A stretch of DNA of 7,334 bases from an uncultured Eubacteriales bacterium (GTDB lineage: Bacteria; Bacillota; Clostridia; Oscillospirales; CAG-382). Below, one piece after another: positions 4,933 to 7,334 of this stretch. The first letter of the stretch is position 1. Each line of letters begins with the position of its first letter. The DNA lies in NCBI GenBank assembly GCA_900550505.1, contig URSI01000051.1, positions 1-7,334 of the forward strand, read 5' to 3'. A program made the translations under genes and the position numbers. Below the pieces are notes generated by a model. The model had not been told where the DNA came from and did not search any database. It worked only from the letters and a program-made list of their open reading frames with translations.

Positions 4933-7170
4933 ATGAATAAGACCGTCGTTTCCGAAGCGAAGCAGCGTGCGAACCTGCTGACCCGTATAGGCGTCGCCGA
5001 AGACGCACATGCGGTGGTCTTTGATTACTCGCTTACACCGGACAACGATCGCATCGTAGGTGTAGCAGTATACGCAGACGGCAAAATATATTTCACCGAT
5101 GACAGGAACGAAGAGGTGTCAGAGTTTGACACTTCCGGTTCCCGTGAATTCGAGTGCATGAAATACATAGGTTGTGCGGCACTTGAGTACACCGATGCCG
5201 GCGGCGTTCGTCGTGAGCTGCTGCGCGGCGACATGAGTTGTCTTTTATCCATGCAATATGTGGCGCTGTGCATAAACACAGCGGCGGAGGGAAGGAGCAT
5301 CCCGCAAGATTCACGGCCGTTGCATTCTTCGTGCCCGAAGTGCGGAGCTCCGTATCCGGAAGGCTCGTCGGTATGTATCAACTGTGCAGACAAACGCGGG
5401 TCGGTAAAACGGCTGCTGCCTTTCGCGCGTCCCTACCTCGGCAAGATCGCGCTTGCGATGCTGCTCTATTTTCTCGTAGCCGCTCTTGCCGTCGTATCTC
5501 CGATGATAAATCAGAAACTGATAGACGACTATATAGCCTCGGAATCCCCGGGCGCACTCACGGGCTTTTTGCTTCTGATATGTGCGATGGCAGGCATTTC
5601 CCTGTTCCGTACGGCATTTGATGCAATAAGAGGGGCTGTGATGACCAAGGTCGGTAATGGAGTTGCCGCTTCACTGAAGGATGCGCTTTTTGCGAAGGTG
5701 CAGCAACTGTCAGTCGCCGGAATATCGCGGCGCTCGGCGGGAGAAATAATAACACGCGTCACAAGCGACACAGTGGTCATAAAGGAAATGCTGACCGATA
5801 CATTGCCCAACCTGATCATGCAGGCTGCAACATTCATAGGCGTCGGGGTAGTTATGTTCGCGATGAACTGGCGGACAGCGCTGCTGATCATACTGCCGAT
5901 ACCTCTGATAATGCTGGCTTTCTATCTGACACGGAATCAGGCTCATCGGCGTTATCACCGTCAATGGCACAGCGAAAGCGAAGCAAATACGTTGCTGCAC
6001 GACATATTCCAGGGGATCCGTGTCGTAAAGGTCTTCGGCACCGAAGCAAGAGAGGGCGCGCGGTTCGACAAACAAGCCGCAAAAATAGCAAAGATATCGG
6101 AATCAAACGAAATATTCTGGCAGTTGATAATGCCGCCGCTGAATTTTGTCGCCGGTATCGGCGAGTTTTTCGTGCTTGCGTATGCCGGCTCGCTGGTGCT
6201 CAGCGGCGACATGACACTGGGCGTTATGCAGCAGTTCATGTCATACTGCGCCATAATGTACGGTCCGGTTCGTTGGGCGGCATTCCTGCCGAGGAGATTG
6301 TCACGTCAGTTGACATCGGTGACCAAGGTTTTTGAGATCATGGATGAAGAGCCCGATGTTTCGGACACAGCAGAGCCGATATCGGATGTTGTGATAAACG
6401 GAGATATAGAGTTTGAAGACGTCAGATTCGGCTATGACCGAAATGAATATGTTCTCAAAGGGATAAGTTTCAAAGTCAACCGGGGAGATATGCTCGGGAT
6501 AGTGGGCAGAAGCGGCGTAGGAAAAAGCACGCTCATAAATCTCGTTATGCGTCTGTACGACGCAAACGAAGGCAGCGTAAAGATCGACGGCCGCGATATA
6601 AGGAGTTATGACCAGCACTGTCTGCGCTCTCAGATAGGCGTGGTACTTCAGGAAACCTTCCTGTTCAGAGGGACTCTTTACAGCAACATCGCGTATGCAG
6701 ACCCCAAAGCGACCAGAGATGATGTGATCCGGGCCGCAAAGCTCGCAAACGCACATAACTTCATAATGAAATTGCCTGACGGCTACAACACGATAGTGGG
6801 AGAGCGCGGTCAGACGCTTTCGGGCGGAGAACGCCAACGAATCGCGATAGCGCGCGCTGTTTTGCGGAACCCCAAAATACTCATACTGGATGAAGCCACC
6901 GCCTCGCTGGATACGGAAACCGAAAAGCTTATCCAGGATTCCGTAGCGGCATTGACAAAGAACCGCACTACTCTCGCGATAGCTCACAGGCTTTCGACTC
7001 TCAGGAACTGCACGAAGCTGATAGTGCTGGAAAAAGGCAAGATAGAGGAAAGCGGCACGCACGAAGAGCTTCTGTCCAACAAAGGAAGGTATTACAGCCT
7101 CGTCATGGCACAACGGCAAATGTCACGGATGCTGAAAAAGTCGTCACTGGAGCCTAAAAGCAAGGATTAA
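4933..7170 (+). CDS. Half-size ABC exporter (TMD-NBD) with N-terminal beta-rich domain and zinc ribbon, subunit B
   Basis: A 745-residue protein with the same plan as the first exporter. Residues 1-120 are a soluble beta-rich region, followed by a zinc ribbon with C134, C137, C148 and C151 (CxxC-x10-CxxC). The membrane domain spans about 165-455, with hydrophobic segments near 171-191, 210-227, 293-311, 315-333, 403-424 and 432-452. The nucleotide-binding domain carries A-loop Y501, Walker A GRSGVGKST (525-533), Q573, X-loop VGERG (622-626), LSGGE (629-633), Walker B ILILDE (649-654), D-loop SLD (658-660) and H685, so it is fully canonical. The C-terminus is lysine-rich. GGGGGA ends 6 nt before the ATG, preceded by a 19-bp gap after the DUF1854 gene, so it should be co-transcribed. 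Together with subunit A it probably forms a heterodimeric exporter in the cytoplasmic membrane; homodimers cannot be ruled out. No terminator is visible before the next promoter. Confidence 0.93.
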   Translation: MNKTVVSEAKQRANLLTRIGVAEDAHAVVFDYSLTPDNDRIVGVAVYADGKIYFTDDRNEEVSEFDTSGSREFECMKYIGCAALEYTDAGGVRRELLRGDMSCLLSMQYVALCINTAAEGRSIPQDSRPLHSSCPKCGAPYPEGSSVCINCADKRGSVKRLLPFARPYLGKIALAMLLYFLVAALAVVSPMINQKLIDDYIASESPGALTGFLLLICAMAGISLFRTAFDAIRGAVMTKVGNGVAASLKDALFAKVQQLSVAGISRRSAGEIITRVTSDTVVIKEMLTDTLPNLIMQAATFIGVGVVMFAMNWRTALLIILPIPLIMLAFYLTRNQAHRRYHRQWHSESEANTLLHDIFQGIRVVKVFGTEAREGARFDKQAAKIAKISESNEIFWQLIMPPLNFVAGIGEFFVLAYAGSLVLSGDMTLGVMQQFMSYCAIMYGPVRWAAFLPRRLSRQLTSVTKVFEIMDEEPDVSDTAEPISDVVINGDIEFEDVRFGYDRNEYVLKGISFKVNRGDMLGIVGRSGVGKSTLINLVMRLYDANEGSVKIDGRDIRSYDQHCLRSQIGVVLQETFLFRGTLYSNIAYADPKATRDDVIRAAKLANAHNFIMKLPDGYNTIVGERGQTLSGGERQRIAIARAVLRNPKILILDEATASLDTETEKLIQDSVAALTKNRTTLAIAHRLSTLRNCTKLIVLEKGKIEESGTHEELLSNKGRYYSLVMAQRQMSRMLKKSSLEPKSKD

Positions 7171-7193
7171 AGCCGGAAATAAGAGAAATACTC

Positions 7194-7222
7194 TTGACAA
7201 CACGGCACGTACATGGTATAAT
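7194..7222 (+). promoter_or_regulatory. Consensus sigma-A promoter of the gene at the right edge
   Basis: TTGACA (7194-7199), exactly 17 bp, then TATAAT (7217-7222) with TGG upstream: both hexamers are perfect consensus and the -10 is extended. Transcription should start near 7229, giving a leader of about 68 nt. Its -35 box begins 24 bp after the stop of the second exporter gene, with no terminator between, so read-through from the operon may add to it. Confidence 0.92.
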
Positions 7223-7242
7223 CACATGGTTTTTAAAACAAA

Positions 7243-7289
7243 GGGACAGTCCTCTGAACTCACACATGAATGTCCCGTCGAAAGGAGGA
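7243..7289 (+). promoter_or_regulatory. Structured mRNA leader, possible pseudoknot covering the SD site
   Basis: GGGACA (7243-7248) pairs with TGTCCC (7271-7276) around a 22-nt loop. TCCTCT in that loop (7250-7255) is complementary, with one G-U pair, to GGAGGA (7284-7289), which holds most of the SD sequence. Both pairings together would make an H-type pseudoknot that hides the ribosome-binding site. I do not recognise a known riboswitch class. Short matches to an SD occur by chance, so this is tentative. Confidence 0.35.
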
Positions 7290-7296
7290 AGCCTTA

Positions 7297-7334
7297 ATGG
7301 ATACGTTGAAGGCTTTTGCGAGCGAACAGCTCAA
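7297..7334 (+). CDS. Start of an unidentified protein (12 codons; runs off the right edge)
   Basis: ATG at 7297 opens a frame that stays open to the window end, encoding MDTLKAFASEQL. It is preceded by AAAGGAGG (7281-7288), a near-perfect SD with 8-nt spacing, and by a consensus promoter and structured leader, so this is clearly a genuine and potentially well-expressed gene. Twelve residues are too few to name a family; there is no sign of a signal peptide in them. Confidence 0.8.
   Translation, partial: MDTLKAFASEQL

Noticed and set aside
6301..7119. Long minus-strand open frame (272 codons) opposite the second exporter
   Set aside because: It is antisense to the conserved nucleotide-binding domain, has no recognisable motif, and is explained as a shadow of that gene.
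1984..7170. Toxin, CRISPR, phage or transposase genes
   Set aside because: None of the frames shows such motifs; the genes are metabolic and transport genes with uniform codon use.

Overview
The window looks like a chromosomal segment from an anaerobic Firmicute of the Clostridia, probably near the Ruminococcaceae/Oscillospiraceae. Supporting this are a B. subtilis-like tRNA-Glu with encoded CCA, a short clostridial-type homoserine dehydrogenase, a YtvI-like AI-2E family membrane protein, purine-rich Shine-Dalgarno (SD) sites, and several strong sigma-A promoters with 17-bp spacers and extended -10 boxes (TGnTATAAT). Codon use is similar in all genes (for example frequent ATA for isoleucine), so nothing stands out as recently acquired. 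No species can be named from the sequence alone.

Left part (1-1848). A truncated AI-2E/YtvI-type permease gene on the minus strand runs off the left edge. It diverges from a single tRNA-Glu(CTC) gene on the plus strand, which has its own promoter and a perfect-palindrome terminator. Facing the tRNA, on the minus strand, is hom (homoserine dehydrogenase), with a strong promoter and a leader of only about 35 nt, too short for a T-box or other large riboswitch.

Centre (1849-2058). The hom promoter and the promoter of the ABC operon are divergent. Both read TTGAAA, 17 bp, TATAAT with TG one base upstream. Exactly midway between their -35 boxes (36 bp on each side) lies a 63-bp imperfect palindrome with 25-bp arms matching at 22 positions. 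It is upstream of both transcripts, so it should act as DNA: a candidate shared operator, or a small palindromic element.

Right part (2059-7170). Three plus-strand genes form a compact operon: a half-size ABC exporter, a DUF1854 protein, and a second half-size ABC exporter. Both exporters carry the same unusual N-terminal extension: a roughly 130-residue beta-rich region followed by a four-cysteine zinc ribbon before the first membrane helix. Both nucleotide-binding domains keep all catalytic residues, but the first has lost the canonical X-loop. The likely product is a heterodimeric exporter with a dedicated DUF1854 partner. Its cargo cannot be read from the window; related DUF1854/ABC sets in other bacteria have been linked to cyanophycin metabolism, but no cyanophycin gene is present here.

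Right edge (7171-7334). A consensus promoter and a leader that could fold into a pseudoknot covering the ribosome-binding site precede the first 12 codons of another gene. This leader, the central palindrome and the zinc-ribbon ABC/DUF1854 operon are the parts most worth following up.
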